64,000 nucleotides of DNA from the NCBI RefSeq assembly GCF_001039355.2, contig NW_019775479.1:295820-359819 (forward strand), written 5' to 3'. A program made the translations under genes and the position numbers. This document shows positions 38,001-51,400 of the stretch, piece by piece. Within the stretch, counting starts at the first letter, position 1; each line of letters begins with the position of its first letter. The DNA is from Lingula anatina (lineage: Eukaryota > Brachiopoda > Lingulata > Lingulida > Lingulidae). The notes under the pieces were generated by a model that had not been told where the DNA came from, did no database searches, and saw only the letters and a program-made list of their open reading frames with translations.

Positions 38001-41000
38001 CACTTTGTCCAACAAGTTGTCAATCAGCTGGATCTTATCTTTCACTTTGGCACTGCAAAAGTTAACAGAAACTGTAAAACAAAGTAAACAGAGATACAGT
38101 CTAAATCTTTGATATCAATTGAAAAACAATTTTTCAGGATGGTAGCAAAAAATTAAGTTAAATGTGTGCATGGTGCCTCTACAAGTCCTTTCTATATAGG
38201 GTGTCAAGAAATCCTTTTTTAGACACATTTGGAAGGTCTCTAGTGATCTTCAGACCCTCCAAATGTGTATAAAATAAAAGTGATTTCTTGACACCCCATA
38301 TAGAAAAGACTTGTAGAGGTACCACACACACACACTACTGACTGCTACTCACCCTCCCAATATGGCCAGATATGGTCTCTCTGGACTCTCCATGGCCTTG
38401 GCAAAATACGTCAGTTCTTTCTTCAGCAAGAACCCAGCAGCACGTTGGCCATGTTGGACACCAACCATGGAACTGAAAGGACAAAAAATCAATGCTAAAA
38501 TATGTGCCATGTCTTTCTTTGTCTGTCTCTCTGTTCTAGCTGTCAGATAAAATTTTTGTGCTACAGACATATGTATGAATTTTTGGTTTTAATGTAAGAA
38601 AGAAAGGCGTAGAAAGATAATGGGGACCATCTAAGATAATGTAAAGCCTTTCAACTCATCGCAAAATTATGTGAGATTTGGAGGATAGTTAGGTCATAAT
38701 CAGAAATGATGGCATACTTGGGAGTACAGTGTGGCAATAAATAAAAGAAACAGAATTTATGTACTAGTAGGGATGTTTTTTACAGTTTTCTCCCAAATTC
38801 TATCAAACTACAGTCTATAGCCCAACATTAAAAATATGCCATGTCTTGCATGTCCTTTTGTTTTGCTTTCTGAAATGACATTCCTTGTACATACTAGTAG
38901 GTGTCACCCTTAATGCTTAGAATTCAACCCCACCTCACATGGTTTCTAAGTACGACATCCAGCAGTGTAGACAGACATGATATAGCTACAAAATCTATCT
39001 CCAGTGATCACCATGTTATAAAACAATTTTTGTCCATTTGCCAAAGATTTCATGAAAAATTTTTGGCAGAAAAAAATGTTATTATGATTTCTCTGTGCGA
39101 GTTTCTATGCGTGAGTGTGCATGTGCGTGTGCACACCTTGTGTACATGTTTCAACTGACTGATCTGACTGACTGATTAAAACCCTAACCTATTGGTTTCA
39201 CGTAAAATCTGCTACAGTGGATTTGGAATCCACCCAATCTCCTCTCACAGGGTAATTCTACAAACTGCATTCCTTAGATAGCCTACCTGTGTGCCCTGTG
39301 AGCTGTACCAAAGGCATCGTTCACATACACATCTCCCAGCTTACTCAGAGATGCTCGGAACTGTTCAACAGCATCAGCACTGGCTTTTACCTGCAATGAG
39401 ATAAACAATGGTTAATTTATTTGAAAGTATGCTTCTTCTTAAGGAAAGACCAATTTAGTTTGACAAAAGATATAATCTGGAGTTCTGCTGGATTGTTTCA
39501 AAACTCTTTACCAACTGAAAATATTCATATTCTCTTGGCTTAAAAGATGCATAATTTTAGTCTTTTATATTTACATCAGTATTAGACTGTAGCTACATAT
39601 TCTACACTAATTAAAAATCTATTATCTCTACCTTCTTGCCCTCTGCATCAACTCCTTTGCCCTCCTCTTCCACATGGAACCTGAGATTCTCCAGAAGAAT
39701 GACTGAGCCCTGGGCTGGAGATGCACAGGCTGCTTCCACCTCAGCCCCCACACAGTCAGAGAGGAATGTCACATCTCTAGAGAACACAGAGAGGTTAAAA
39801 AATCAGATAGCAAGATTTATCAAATATGTGTTTTAACTTAAAATCAAATTAGTAACATAAAATACAGTATATACAGTTTGTGGAATGCAAGAAAAAAATC
39901 AGACAGTAAGATTTTTCAAATGTGTTCTTCAATTGAAAATAAAAAAATAACATAATATTACTATATTCTCATTTACACATTTTTTGTACATACATTTTGT
40001 GTTACATTGATACCCTGGTATGATGAATTGCTAATGCCAGATGGTTCAGTCTCTCTGTAGTTAAGACAGACACTTCTGTCTAAACAAGTGACCAAGTCTA
40101 GGAAATTTTATTTTGTAACAAGCCATACTATCTTAAAAAACCTTATATCTTTTAGCTGGGATACAGATGGAAATAAATTGTGCTGCTTTGCTTAACTGAT
40201 TGTCATGTCTAAACAAATAATTTCAATAGAAAATAATGGATCCAATACACCTGGCAAATCAGAGTTTTTCCACCATACACCTAGTCAGACATGGATATTT
40301 AATTACAAATAAATCCTAACATGTCAACTTTTGAATAATATCACACAGCTAAACAGTACCTTCCAAGCAACTTCTTCAGTTCCTCAGCCACAGGAGCTAA
40401 AGAGAATTTATCATTCCTGTTTCCATCTGGCCTTCCAAGATGACTCATAAGCACCACAGACTTAGCTCCTTTCTCCAGGGCATACTTGATAGTGGGGAGT
40501 GCTTCCACAATTCTCTGGTTATTGGTGATTTCTTTACCTTTTAGTGGCACATTGAAATCAACCCTATAGGAAGAAAATATGACACCTATAGAGTATTTTT
40601 TTAGAAATATTATACAAACATGTCAGTAAAGATTTCAACAGTTTGATGTTAGACTATATAGTATGGCGTATTTGTTAACATCTATATGATTTAATGTAAA
40701 ATAATGTCACCTGTGTATAATCTAATAAAATGCCATCAATTAATCAATTCAGCTCAAGCTGCCTGTGGTATATGTCATTTTCAATCATTCTGTTAATCTC
40801 TCTAAAGGCATTCAAACATCGCCCCTTAAATCTAACATATGTTTTTCAACAATGTAATAAGGCAGGCACACATTATTCAGTTCCTTAGACGTGAGATTGG
40901 CACGGTCACTTTCATGAAACGGGGTGAATAAGACAAGGTCGTTATCAAGGTCAATCCTCATTTTGCTCAAAATCAGCTTTTGCTACAATGAAGACAAGTC

Positions 41001-41269
41001 TGACAAGATATGAAATTCATCAGAAAGTAACGCTATCTTTGCATATAACATAGAGGCTCAAAACTGGTCTTTGAAAGTAATGAACAAGTCTCTCATTTTA
41101 CCATCTAACGACTAAGGTTAGGGTGACCTTACTACAATTAAGTATCATCAATCAAAACAAAATATATACAAGATTTGTCTGCGGTCAGAATTTTGTCAGT
41201 CTACCTTATCAACACACGCTTTCCACCCAAATCCAGAGCATCAATACTGAGTTTGTTGCTGAGTGCCAT
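35015..41269 (-). CDS. PGK1: phosphoglycerate kinase, 11 exons, 417 aa, complete
   Basis: Converts 1,3-bisphosphoglycerate and ADP to 3-phosphoglycerate and ATP in cytosolic glycolysis. Exons: 41205-41269, 40360-40563, 39632-39776, 39287-39390, 38353-38472, 37938-38052, 37063-37242, 36481-36557, 35917-36017, 35415-35513, 35015-35058. All junctions are GT-AG and in phase, giving 1,254 nt with TGA and exactly the 417-residue length of human PGK1. Visible residues include VDFNVP with D24 and N26, R39, and SHLGRPDG with H63 and R66 for the 3-phosphoglycerate site. Nucleotide-domain landmarks are LAILGGAKVKDKI, the GGGMAY loop and the C-terminal GGGDTATCC...[17 protein letters not shown] 41269 is fixed by [19 protein letters not shown]. 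It faces PLRG1 head to head. Introns hold two MITE-like elements, a tandem repeat and a relic exon. The symbol is by similarity; an invertebrate would normally have one Pgk gene. Confidence 0.98.
36944..37060. repeat. 33-bp tandem repeat abutting the PGK intron 7 donor
   Basis: The unit ATTGTGTTAGTTGTGACTAT with GATAAGTTACTG following recurs about three and a half times with small changes. Its right end overlaps the first bases of the intron (minus-strand donor ATG|GTAGGTG at 37062), so repeat growth has occurred directly beside a splice site. Confidence 0.8.
37624..37685 (-). pseudogene. relic duplicate of PGK exon 6 (3' part)
   Basis: On the minus strand, TATACTTTTCTCAAGGTGCT, then GAAGGGAATGAAG and GTGAG, closely repeats the last 36 nt and donor of true exon 6 (37938-38052), encoding [11 protein letters not shown] against [11 protein letters not shown]. 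Upstream only GGTGGCAT remains, followed by an unrelated-looking insert, so no complete exon exists. It lies between exons 6 and 7. Confidence 0.75.
37683..37747. repeat. low-complexity C / CA / CCA tract
   Basis: A poly-C run (about 37692-37703) is followed by CACACA and then (CCA)n. It directly follows the relic exon and precedes a MITE. Confidence 0.8.
37761..37913. mobile_element. CAGGGGCGGAT-type MITE, copy 1 (153 bp)
   Basis: The ends are inverted: CAGGGGCGGATTTAGG on the left, and CAGGGGCGGATCCAGAG as the reverse complement of the right. They are flanked by a direct repeat CTTTG (37756-37760 and 37914-37918). The body contains CCGTCTTCTGGGTC. A related copy lies at 54975-55142 in the opposite orientation. 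It sits in PGK intron 6. CAGGGGCGG ends resemble hAT-like MITEs, but the duplication is shorter than the usual 8 bp. Confidence 0.8.
38172..38323. mobile_element. hairpin MITE-like element (152 bp) in a PGK intron
   Basis: The left arm GGTGCCTCTACAAGTCCTTT pairs with the right arm, whose reverse complement is GGTACCTCTACAAGTCTTTT. Similarity continues through TATAT(A/G)GGGTGTCAAGAAATC and CACATTTGGA(A/G)GGTC, leaving almost no loop. Mismatches are scattered, so it is older than the 11.7-kb element. It is followed by a CA repeat. No target duplication is clear. Confidence 0.7.
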
Positions 41270-41713
41270 TTTATGTACAAGACTTTAAGCTCCAACGAAA
41301 TGTTGCACAAAAGAAGACTGAAAGAGACGACCGTATACACAAGAGAAGCCGGTTCCGGCTGCGCAGATTGCAGGTGCGCTTCACCCTCTGTTTCCATTTT
41401 GAAGCAAGTTGTAGGCAAAATGAAGTAGAAATAATAAGTATTCTGTTAATTTGTGGTGCTTAGTTCACAAGGAGATCGTAAAATTGTTATATGACTTCAA
41501 GTTGCCACGATAAAATGTTTAAACTGTAATAAAAGTCTGTTTCCTTTTCTAGGTTTGTTAATTGGGTCACGAGAGTTCACGAGACTGTAAACAAGCATGG
41601 TGGATGGTGGTACGAATTGAAGACGTTTATTTGCAAACTTAGTGAATTATAGTCAGTAGTCCGCTTTTCCGATACTTTTACGAGGACATCAAGGATCCTT
41701 AAAAACCAAAGAT
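41270..41713. promoter_or_regulatory. bidirectional promoter region, PGK / PLRG1
   Basis: The start codons of PGK (minus, 41269) and PLRG1 (plus, 41714) are only 444 bp apart and point away from each other. The interval has a locally GC-richer segment near 41330-41400 and no canonical TATA box that I can place. A shared promoter is inferred from the spacing. Confidence 0.5.
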
Positions 41714-44700
41714 ATGGAGGTGAAGTATTTATTAACCATAGATTACTGTGATATTGAACATTTAACTGAATGGATGCCAAGATAATGTCCTATAAAGTAA
41801 CTTCTCTGTCTCTGGTCTTGGTAACTTTCAAAGAAAGAGGATGAGACAAAACTAATCAGATTGTCCAGTCAGTCCAGCTGACATTCAGAAATAACCATTT
41901 AGTCTACAACGCACTTTCAGTCACAATGTTGAACTAATGATTATAGTTATAATTCAGTTTTGTTTTTACTACTAATACGAAGTATAATTGAAAGAAAGAA
42001 AAAGCACAATTTTAAATTCTTCGACTTCTTTGTAAAAGTTGATGCAATGATTAATAATGTTAAATGCCTAGCTTAGTTTGATTCTTTCTCTTTTAAACTA
42101 GAGCCTTTTACTTTCAGGAGGTACAGAAGCATTCAGTTCATACACTGGTCTTTCGCTCATTGAAAAGGACACATGATATGTTTTTGTCAGATCATGCACA
42201 TATACCTTTACAAGATGATAAGGGGTAAGTACTGGAAGCCATGCCATCTTGTGGGACCACTTGCTGAAACTTCTCAACTTCTTTTAAGCAGTTTGAAAAC
42301 AGTGATGCTCATTTAATTTTGCTTTTCTTGCAATGCTGGTACTAGTACTCAACTTTAAAACCGGTACACAACAACAGGAAAATAATATATAATGCCAAAA
42401 GTCACATCAATAACAAAACTATAAGTAAGTTGGTGTTTGCATAGAGTTTTGCAGAGCTACTTTTGAGTGTGGTTCATAGTAAACAAACTCCACTTTAAGT
42501 TTTATACAATACTGAAAACTAGTACAGTTTCCATCATACTAGTATTTACCATAGGATAACTTAAGAAAACAAAGGGCTTTTACTAGACATAAATAGTTAC
42601 AGGTCATGAGTTTGATATTGTCATAACTATATAGTTTATGTCCATTTAAGTGAGAAGTTAAGGATGGCATGCAAGCTGAATGATGAGTATGGTAATGTAA
42701 AGCACCTAGCAACTGAGAAGAAGAGTCGAGCAGATGATGATGTAGTGGGACCCTATAACAGCCAGGCTATAATATCTATTGACTACCAGCATGGACAAGC
42801 TATGGGAACTCATAACTATCCTTCTGGACCAGGTAAAATGGAGATAGCCACAGCTAACATTTACATATATCATTTTTATCAAATTTGAAGTAACAATGTT
42901 GTTTTTGTGTAATATTTTCATTGATTTTGTTATTTGGCTCAATGCTGTATTAGTGCCTTGTTTAAAAAATATTGGAAAATACTGCATCTTATAAATGTAA
43001 TTCAGTTTGAAATTGACCATTGTTCTGTGAGCATTGATAGTATCTACTGCCAGTGTTACAGTATTAGTATACTGAAAAAGATTTATTTATTGTTTGTTTC
43101 TCAGGTGTCCATTTGACTGAGAACACAGCTATGCAGTCTCACCCATCACAGAAGGCTTTGCCTTCCTCCATGTATGGGTAAGGTTGTTTTTTTTTCTATC
43201 GTTTCGATTAAGCCTGGCAAAGATACTTTTAAGTACAGTTTTTTACCTGAAAAGAATTTTGTTGCTCCTGTGTCTGATTTTAAAAATATGTTTTATTACA
43301 ACTAAAACTATGAAAAAAAAAAGGTTTGTATACTAGAATATGTAAGCGAAAATTGAGAGCAGAAGACTTCAAGAGGAAATGAATTAAGGCTTAACCAGAG
43401 TCATACTATTAAAATCTTCAAGTGAATAAGAAAACTAAACTTTGTTTTGTTGTTTGTATGTCATATCCAGTCAAGAAGACAATGTGTCAGCAGGCGTACA
43501 TGAGATACAGCAGCATGCAGGGATGCAGGAGAGATATGCACCTCCTTCCAAGGTAAGTTATCTTCAGTGTGATACAATGCCTTATTCTGGGTCCAAGGTG
43601 ACCATCAGAAATTTCATAAGATGCTAAAATAATATAATTTAGAGTGTAGAAAAATGTGATGTTCTAAATAAAATCCTGTCAATTTTGACCTCTTCACTTC
43701 CAAGAATTTTATATGACAAAATGTCAACTCATTCATTGTTGAAATGTGAGTGTGAAGGAGTGGATAAAAAGTATATGTTGCCAGTAGAAGTCACGTGATG
43801 ATTCTATTGATAGTACAGTAGCATAGACATTTGCTTTTCCATTTCTTTTTTACCTAAACAACATTAGTCAATGTAGAAGTGTTATGAGAATGTGCATTAT
43901 TTTAGGCATTGGTGGCAGTATCTGGACAAGGAAAGAATGATAAAATGTTGGTACCAACAAAAGCTCCAACAATGCCAAAGCCAACATGGCATCCACCATG
44001 GAAATTATATAGGGTAAATATTCTTATGCATGCCATTTATATGTAGTAATATATTATTTTGTTGCTGCTTTTATATTTTGTAATAGATTGTATCTGAAAT
44101 AAGGAATTTTAGAGTATAACTTAATGTTTCCTCAAGTGCAACTTTTAAAGGTTATTGACATTAAAATGACTCCTGCATACTAGATGAACCTTCTTTTCAG
44201 GTCAAGTACAAAAAAACACGTAAGTGAGAAATTTTGTTGAATCCCTCCATTTGTAAGCAATTACCTGGTAGTTGATAGCCTAAAATACATCATATAGCTA
44301 TGTAAAAGAAGGGAAATCCTCTGTTTGCAAAATGTGCATCTCCAAATAATCATATATTTTATGCTATTTCCAGGTAATCAGCGGTCATCATGGCTGGGTA
44401 CGCAGTATTGCTGTGGAGCCGGGAAATGAGTGGTTTGCCACAGGTTCAGCTGACAGAATGATCAAGATCTGGGACCTGGCCAGTGGAACTCTCAAACTGT
44501 CCCTCACTGGACACATCAGCACTGTCCGGGGGATAGTGGTCAGTCCACGACAGCCATATTTGTTTTCTTGTGCAGAGGACAAACAAGTCAAGTGCTGGGA
44601 TCTAGAATACAACAAGGTGTGTGAAATAACGAATTTGACATTAAAAGAATATTCAGGTGTTTTTACACTGATAATGTATTTAGGTTATTTAAAACATAAT

Positions 44701-47112
44701 TTATCTATAAATGATGTGCTTGAAACTGATGCAGGGTGTAGTATATTAAGGTTATCAGGCACTGTATGGATTTATAACGTTTTACATCTCAGATTGATGA
44801 AGAAAATCCTCAGAATGCAATGAATAAAAAATCTTTTAAGAAAATAAAACCACATTGTAATCAGTATAATTTATATGTGTTTGTTGCAGGTGATTCGCCA
44901 TTACCATGGTCATTTGAGTGCAGTTCATGCTATTGACCTCCATCCTACCATTGATATACTGTGTACCTGTGGGAGGGATGCCACAGTTAGGGTAAGTATA
45001 CAGAATAAAATAATTTAAAACTAATGTCATCTTTAGCAGGGAAGAGAGAAAAAATGTGGTTTACACTTGATATTTTGATTTCAGATAAATGGATTGCATG
45101 AGGAAGGGAAAATGAATAGTGAGATATTAATATATTATCAATTGTGAAAATATGTTTTAAAAATTTAAAATTATTCTTATTCAGTTACTTCATCTTCCCT
45201 TATAAATATTTTGTTAATATGCTATTCCCTCTTTGGAAGGGAAGCAGCATTTGGGATTTTTCCCCATTAAAAGGATTTGTTGTCATATTAAAAGGAAAAT
45301 AAAATTGAATTACGTTTCAAATGTAGAAAGGTGAATTGTTTTCTTTGCTTGTCAGAGAAGCAGCAGAACTTTACTCCACCTTAAATTATTAGCATTTTCA
45401 CACTGATCTTGAGACACCATGAAAATTAGGACTTGATTGCACTGCCATCTATTTTCAGGTTTGGGACATGAGAACAAAAGCCTGTATATACACACTGACT
45501 GGTCACACCAACACAGTAGCAGACGTCAAGTGTCAGTCCGCAGAACCACAGGTCAGTCCACCTAGTTCTTGGTCATTGATATTAAGGCTTTACAGAACAG
45601 ATTTGATTATTTTTTTACTATTATAAGGCATTTAGAAATCTGTTTTTATTTATTTATTTTTAGTAAAACTTGATTTTTTTTCCTGTGGTTACAATAATTT
45701 CGATTCTTACTTTCAGGTGATATCCTGCAGTCATGATAGCACAATTAGGTTATGGGATCTGGCTGCTGGGAAATCAAAAGCTACGTTAACCAACCATAAA
45801 AAGAGTGTCAGAGCTTTAGCACTTCATCCAGTACAGTGAGTTCTTTTTTTAATATGTGATGACTACGGTCTGGAATAAGCCACCTATTATGGAGACTGGG
45901 CATAAAGCACTTGAACAGCACGTCATTTGCACATTGTTTAAACACATTGAAAAATAATATGACTTTACATTACATATTACATTTTTTGTGTATTCTTTAT
46001 TTACATTAAACAAATAAGATGTCAAATTAACTACAAAATGGAACAAAGCTGTCTGTATTTTATCCATGCAATAAACAAAGTAAAGTATTGTAATTTGCTG
46101 CTCTACCTTCAGGTATACCTTTGCTTCAGCATCACCAGATAACCTGAAGCAATGGAAGTTTCCTGATGGCAACTTTATCCAGAATATGTCAGGTCATAAT
46201 GCTATCATCAACAGTCTGGCAGCTAACTCAGATAATGTACTAGTCTCTGGAGGTGAGTTTTCTTGTTTGCAGTTTACTCGGGGTGAATTTCTATTTTCGG
46301 TGAGCCATATAGACTTTCCTGAAAGCATGTTATAGATAAATTTCTGGTGAGAAATGTTGGCAAGTTTTTTGTGACTGTGGGAGCGAGTGCTGAAGTCTTT
46401 CTCTTCTGTTTATCCGGTCAAACGCAATTGGTAATGCTGATTTGAATTACAGAACTTACTGTCTCATTAAATGATGGCATAAAAAATGGCATGAGCCAAA
46501 TATTTTTCTTTTTAAGTTACAAGTATGTCTGACCACATGATATAAAAATAAAAATTAAATACAATAAATGAAATGAATTCAAATACAGCATTGATATTCC
46601 TAGATTTTTTTTCTTATAAAGTGGCCTATAGTTCTTTATTATTATGATCTGTTTGCTGCCTGTTTTAGGGGACAATGGTACTATGTATTTCTGGGACTGG
46701 AGATCAGGCTACAACTTTCAGCGTATGCAGGCCATGGCACAGCCAGGTTCTATAGACTCTGAGGCGGGGATATTTGCCCTGCAGTTTGATAACAGTGGAA
46801 CCAGACTCATCTCTGCGGAGGCTGATAAAACCATAAAGATTTATAAGGAAGACGATACTGCTGTATGTATTACCTTTAACAGCCTTTAAAGGGAAAAATG
46901 CTAAGAGAACAATTAAGTAATAAGGTGTAAAGATGATTTAAATGTCAAGTAAAAATAATTATTTTGATCTGTTTATTAGTTGGGATAAGTTTTTCAAAGC
47001 AGGATCAAATTGTTTGAGAATAGATATTTACTTGAGCATTGTTCTTTTTCAGACTGAAGAAACCCACCCAATAAATTGGAAACCAGACATTTTAAGGAAA
47101 AAGAGATACTAA
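41714..47112 (+). CDS. PLRG1: pleiotropic regulator 1 (PLRG1/Prp46), spliceosomal WD40 protein, 13 exons, 502 aa, complete
   Basis: A core subunit of the CDC5L-PRP19 (Nineteen) complex, needed for pre-mRNA splicing in the nucleus. Exons: 41714-41719, 42118-42224, 42651-42832, 43105-43177, 43471-43552, 43906-44013, 44374-44616, 44890-44991, 45459-45551, 45717-45835, 46113-46252, 46669-46862, 47053-47112. All phases agree; the total is 1,509 nt with TAA, against 514 aa in human. The first coding exon is only 6 nt (ATG GAG), which gives [20 protein letters not shown]. The conserved [20 protein letters not shown] block precedes seven WD40 blades from about residue 187 ([44 protein letters not shown] and others). 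The C-terminus is the typical EETHP-x-x-WKPDI-x-RKKRY. AATAAA at 47442-47447 is a likely polyadenylation signal. Confidence 0.98.
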
Positions 47113-48481
47113 AACTTGCTATGAGAATTATTAGAAAAAGAAATATGAAAGTGTAACACGGTGTTCAAGCATTAACATTCCTGGAAATTTTCTAAATGAG
47201 TGGGGACAGATTCTTAACCCAAGTATTACAATGTGAAAAAATTCAGAATATGTGCACAGAAAATGGGAAGATATAATTTGCAGGTACATTCTGTCCTTCT
47301 AAATTATATGCTTAAAAGCTGTAAATAAGGACTTATTTTTAGATTTTTTGCTTGACTAGCTCAACCAAGAGTTTTTAAAAACAAGCAAACTGACTTATAT
47401 TTCTAAAATCTAGCTTGTGAAACATCACAGCTGAAGATTTGAAATAAACTATGGCATATGTTTGTAAACCATGATTATTTTGTCTGCAATTTACTTCATA
47501 TATTTCAAGTTAGTCATGATATTTCAAATTAACGAGACTGAAGTAGCTAAGAAACATTTAAATTAATATACAGTCATGTCTGAAATAAGCGAATTAAAAT
47601 GCTTAAAATCTCAAAGAAAACCATGAACAATATTATGAACAAAATTTATTGTTATCAGAATGATATCTGGCCTTTCATGAACCAGCATGAAAACCATGGA
47701 AATTAAAGAAGCATAGATTTATAACACTGCAGTATGTATCTTGATTAATTGATATTATAATCATTCCTAATCTACCATTAATTTTAATAAAATTGAATAA
47801 CAACATTAATCAGAAATGACTTGTCAGATCAGACTTAATCAAAATGGCAAATTCAGTAAAAATGGGTCTAAACTAAAATAAAATCAATGACTTCTAGTAT
47901 ACATCTAGATTAAATAATATGTTTAACCATAAAAGATGAATATCTGTAAAGCATGTATCTGCATAAAAAAACTATGTAAGTTTGAATATTTGACTAAATG
48001 TAAAGCTCTCTGAGATTGTACAGTCATGTAACTTATATATTGTAATAATGGAACATTAACATTTTTATGTGCAGTGTATATTACTGCATCAGAAAAATAA
48101 ACGAGATACAACTGTCTAAAAAGGACGGATTTTACTGCATTATAAGAGACATCTAAAACCTGCATACCTCTGTTTCTCAAGATTCCAGGTTTTACAAATT
48201 CAATTCCTCTGCCTTGCCATATACATATATACAACTTTGCTTTAAATCACAATATGTCTATAATGGACGGTTATTAATTGACATTTAAATAAGAAATATA
48301 TATAATCATAAGCATGTATCATACTATGTCAAATTTTAAATTTAACTGAGTTTGTAAAATATGCTGAAATAGATATATTCCCTTTTAGACGGATTGCAAC
48401 AACACTTGTAATTCCTCTTAAGTTAAATGATGTCATATTGAATGTCAAAGTTTATGTTTTATAAGAACTAAGTCTCCAGGG
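47113..48481. other. convergent intergenic region, PLRG1 3' flank and kinesin 3' flank
   Basis: AT-rich sequence with AATAAA at 47442-47447 about 330 bp after the PLRG1 stop. No gene or repeat is recognised. Confidence 0.6.
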
Positions 48482-51400
48482 TTAGTTGGCTGCAGCCTGT
48501 CCCTCCAGCACCGTCAACCTGTCTTTTAGTTCTGCAATTTCTGGAAAAGAAAGAAACCATCTGTAATACTTCTAATCTTGTCTGATGTATTGATAGGGCA
48601 TTGTTAATACCTTTTCCTTGTCCCAATTTTAATTTTAATAGTGATACGATGTTTTTACTATTCAGAAACCTAATTTGGTGTGATGTAGTGTAAGTTTAGT
48701 GCTACCAAAATATTGCTTTTGTTTCATATTTCATCAATGGTTAGAATAAAATCAGAAAGTACGTCCTGAAATAATTACCGCAAATTTGACTTTAGACTGC
48801 TTACTGATCTGGCAATAATCTTCACTGGATCATTGAAAATATAGGAATAATTTGAAAATCATCATCTACCTAGCAGGGTCACGTATCTTCCCAAGACTGT
48901 AAAAAAAACCCTAGATAAGAAATTCCAGCTCTCACCTTGTCTAAGGGACTGGTTTTCCTCCACCATCTCCGCATTCCTGGAAGACATGAAGACTGCATCC
49001 TGTACTGCATCTTCAAGCAGTCCTCTGTATCTCTGCTCCAGGGCAGACTTCTGCTGTTCAAACACCTCACGATAGTTACGGAATGTCTGGAAATATGGAA
49101 ATGCAAGGATTAATTACCAGACAACACAGGGCATATCTCACACTTAGCTTAGTACACTGACATCATTGTAGGGCTGCATCATAAAAAAATGTTAGGGCTG
49201 AAAGAAAAGTAAAATATTAAATTTTCCCATGACAGAATATCAATTTTTTCGTGACTGAGTTTTAACTCTGATGTAATACTGTGATAATTCGTGTCATCAA
49301 CTACCATCTTAGATTTATAATTTTTGCTTTGAATCAAATCACATTAACTTTTTTTTTGGCACAGATATGATTGATAGTTGATTAAATTTTTTGCCTGAAG
49401 ATTTGACATTGGTAAGACAAACAAATTTTGGGTATCTACTGATACCTATATTTTCATGCTAGTTGAGTAAGTACAGTAACTGTCTCTAAATCTTGAATTT
49501 AAGTGGTTCTGTTCATGAAATTCTCACCTGGAAATTTTGCAGCTGCAGTATTTCTGTCTCCTCTTTGTGATGCTTATATGCATCGTCCAGGGTCCTCTGA
49601 AGGCGAGCCTTCTCCTGTTCAAGCACTTGTTGCTGAAAAAAAAAATATGCAGTCAAACAGTCAAGAAAACTGCAGGACTTTCTGTTTTGATAAACTAACT
49701 TAAAATCACAGTCAAAAGATTAAACTGTGGATATACTGAACTCAGGAATCATTTAACAAACATCAGCATTACACCAGATAAGCTCTGTCATAATACCTCT
49801 TCCAGCAAAATAAATAAATAAAATTACAATAAAAAATAAAATAAATAATGAATAAATATTACCTGAAGTGCAATCACTTGTCTCTCAGCCTTCAGCTCTG
49901 CAACCTCTATCTCCAGCTTGCTGCCTTCCTCTGAACTGTACTGCTTGCCTTGCTCCACCTTGTTCTGTAAACATTACATTACAGATTGATATACTTAACA
50001 CAACATGAATCATATCACAGTTTTCCTGCCAAAACAGAGATAGACATTTCTATTGGTCACGTACCATTTTGTCAGGAGATGAAGTAAACAGAACACAAAT
50101 TATGTTGTTTGCTGCGGCTTGCTGTCAATTTTTCCAATAGCAGACACCATAGAAGAGTTCAAAAATAAGAAGAAACAAATATTTACATGAATTTCTAAAG
50201 CACATACAGGAGAAATGATAGCGAAATTTAGGACTTATTCAAAGACAATGTGTATATGCTTTGTTAAAAAGAGCATGATATTTACCTGAATTTCCATTCT
50301 GAGAAAATCCACCTCTCTCCCGACTCTCTCCATCTCATCCTCCACCATGATGGCATTCTCCATCTCGATCTTCTTTCGCTCCTCAATCTACAAGAGAGAC
50401 ACAAATCATAGCAAAACTTAACAAAAAGTGATTGTTTAGTATATCTAAGAACAAACACTGATGATAAATGATAATAAAATGTCCATAAATCAGTTATTAA
50501 ACCTTATATGTGTTCAGACGGCACATAAAAACTTTCACGTTAAACTTTAACCAGAATAATTTCCATCAATACCATGTACAATATCCATAAGTATGTGACC
50601 CACCTCTACAGCTTGTCTCAGCTCAGCATTGCCCCTCAGCATCATGTTCTGAGATCTGGCATCCTGAAGGCAGATATAAAAGTAATAACTAAATATGTTA
50701 CAGCAAGTTAAAATTTAACAGATCAGCAGTTATATTTGAATCAGTAATCTTTCAATTAACACTGGCTCATTCTAACTCTTTTGGTGGTCATTTGGTTTTC
50801 CTTTTATTAAGACTTTTCAGTCTCCCTCTCTGCAAATACATGCAATATTTTTTACCTCTCTTTCTGTCCTCTGTTTCTCTGTGACCTCCTTCAAGTGTTG
50901 TTTTATTTCCTTCAGCCTTTCACTTTCACTCTTCAAAAGCTCTTTCAATTCATGAATGGCTGTCACCTTAGCCTTGGTGCTTGCATCTGTAGCTTTACCT
51001 TTTTAGGAAAAGAGCAGTTTTGAACTTTCAATTGCTTCTAGAAAATCAACTTCCATAGTGATACATGTTTGCTTTAAAAATGATATTTTGAGCGAGTTCA
51101 TAATGTGTCTTGTAAATTTTTTAAAATTAAAATTAAAATGGTACCTCAAACCACACAAAATAATAATGTTGCTACTTAACAAGGGAAAATCAACATTGTA
51201 ACACACCTTTGCACAACATTACTTCCTAGCACATGAAATTACTTGACACTTTAAAACCCAGAAACTCCCATTCCAAGCCTTACCACTGTCAGCCATCTTG
51301 GAGTATTCAGCAATCTTTTTCTGCAGGTCTTCTTTCATTCCATCCACAGCCTTTCTCTTTTCTTTGTATTGAAGCATTAACTGTGTTTAAGCAAAACAGA

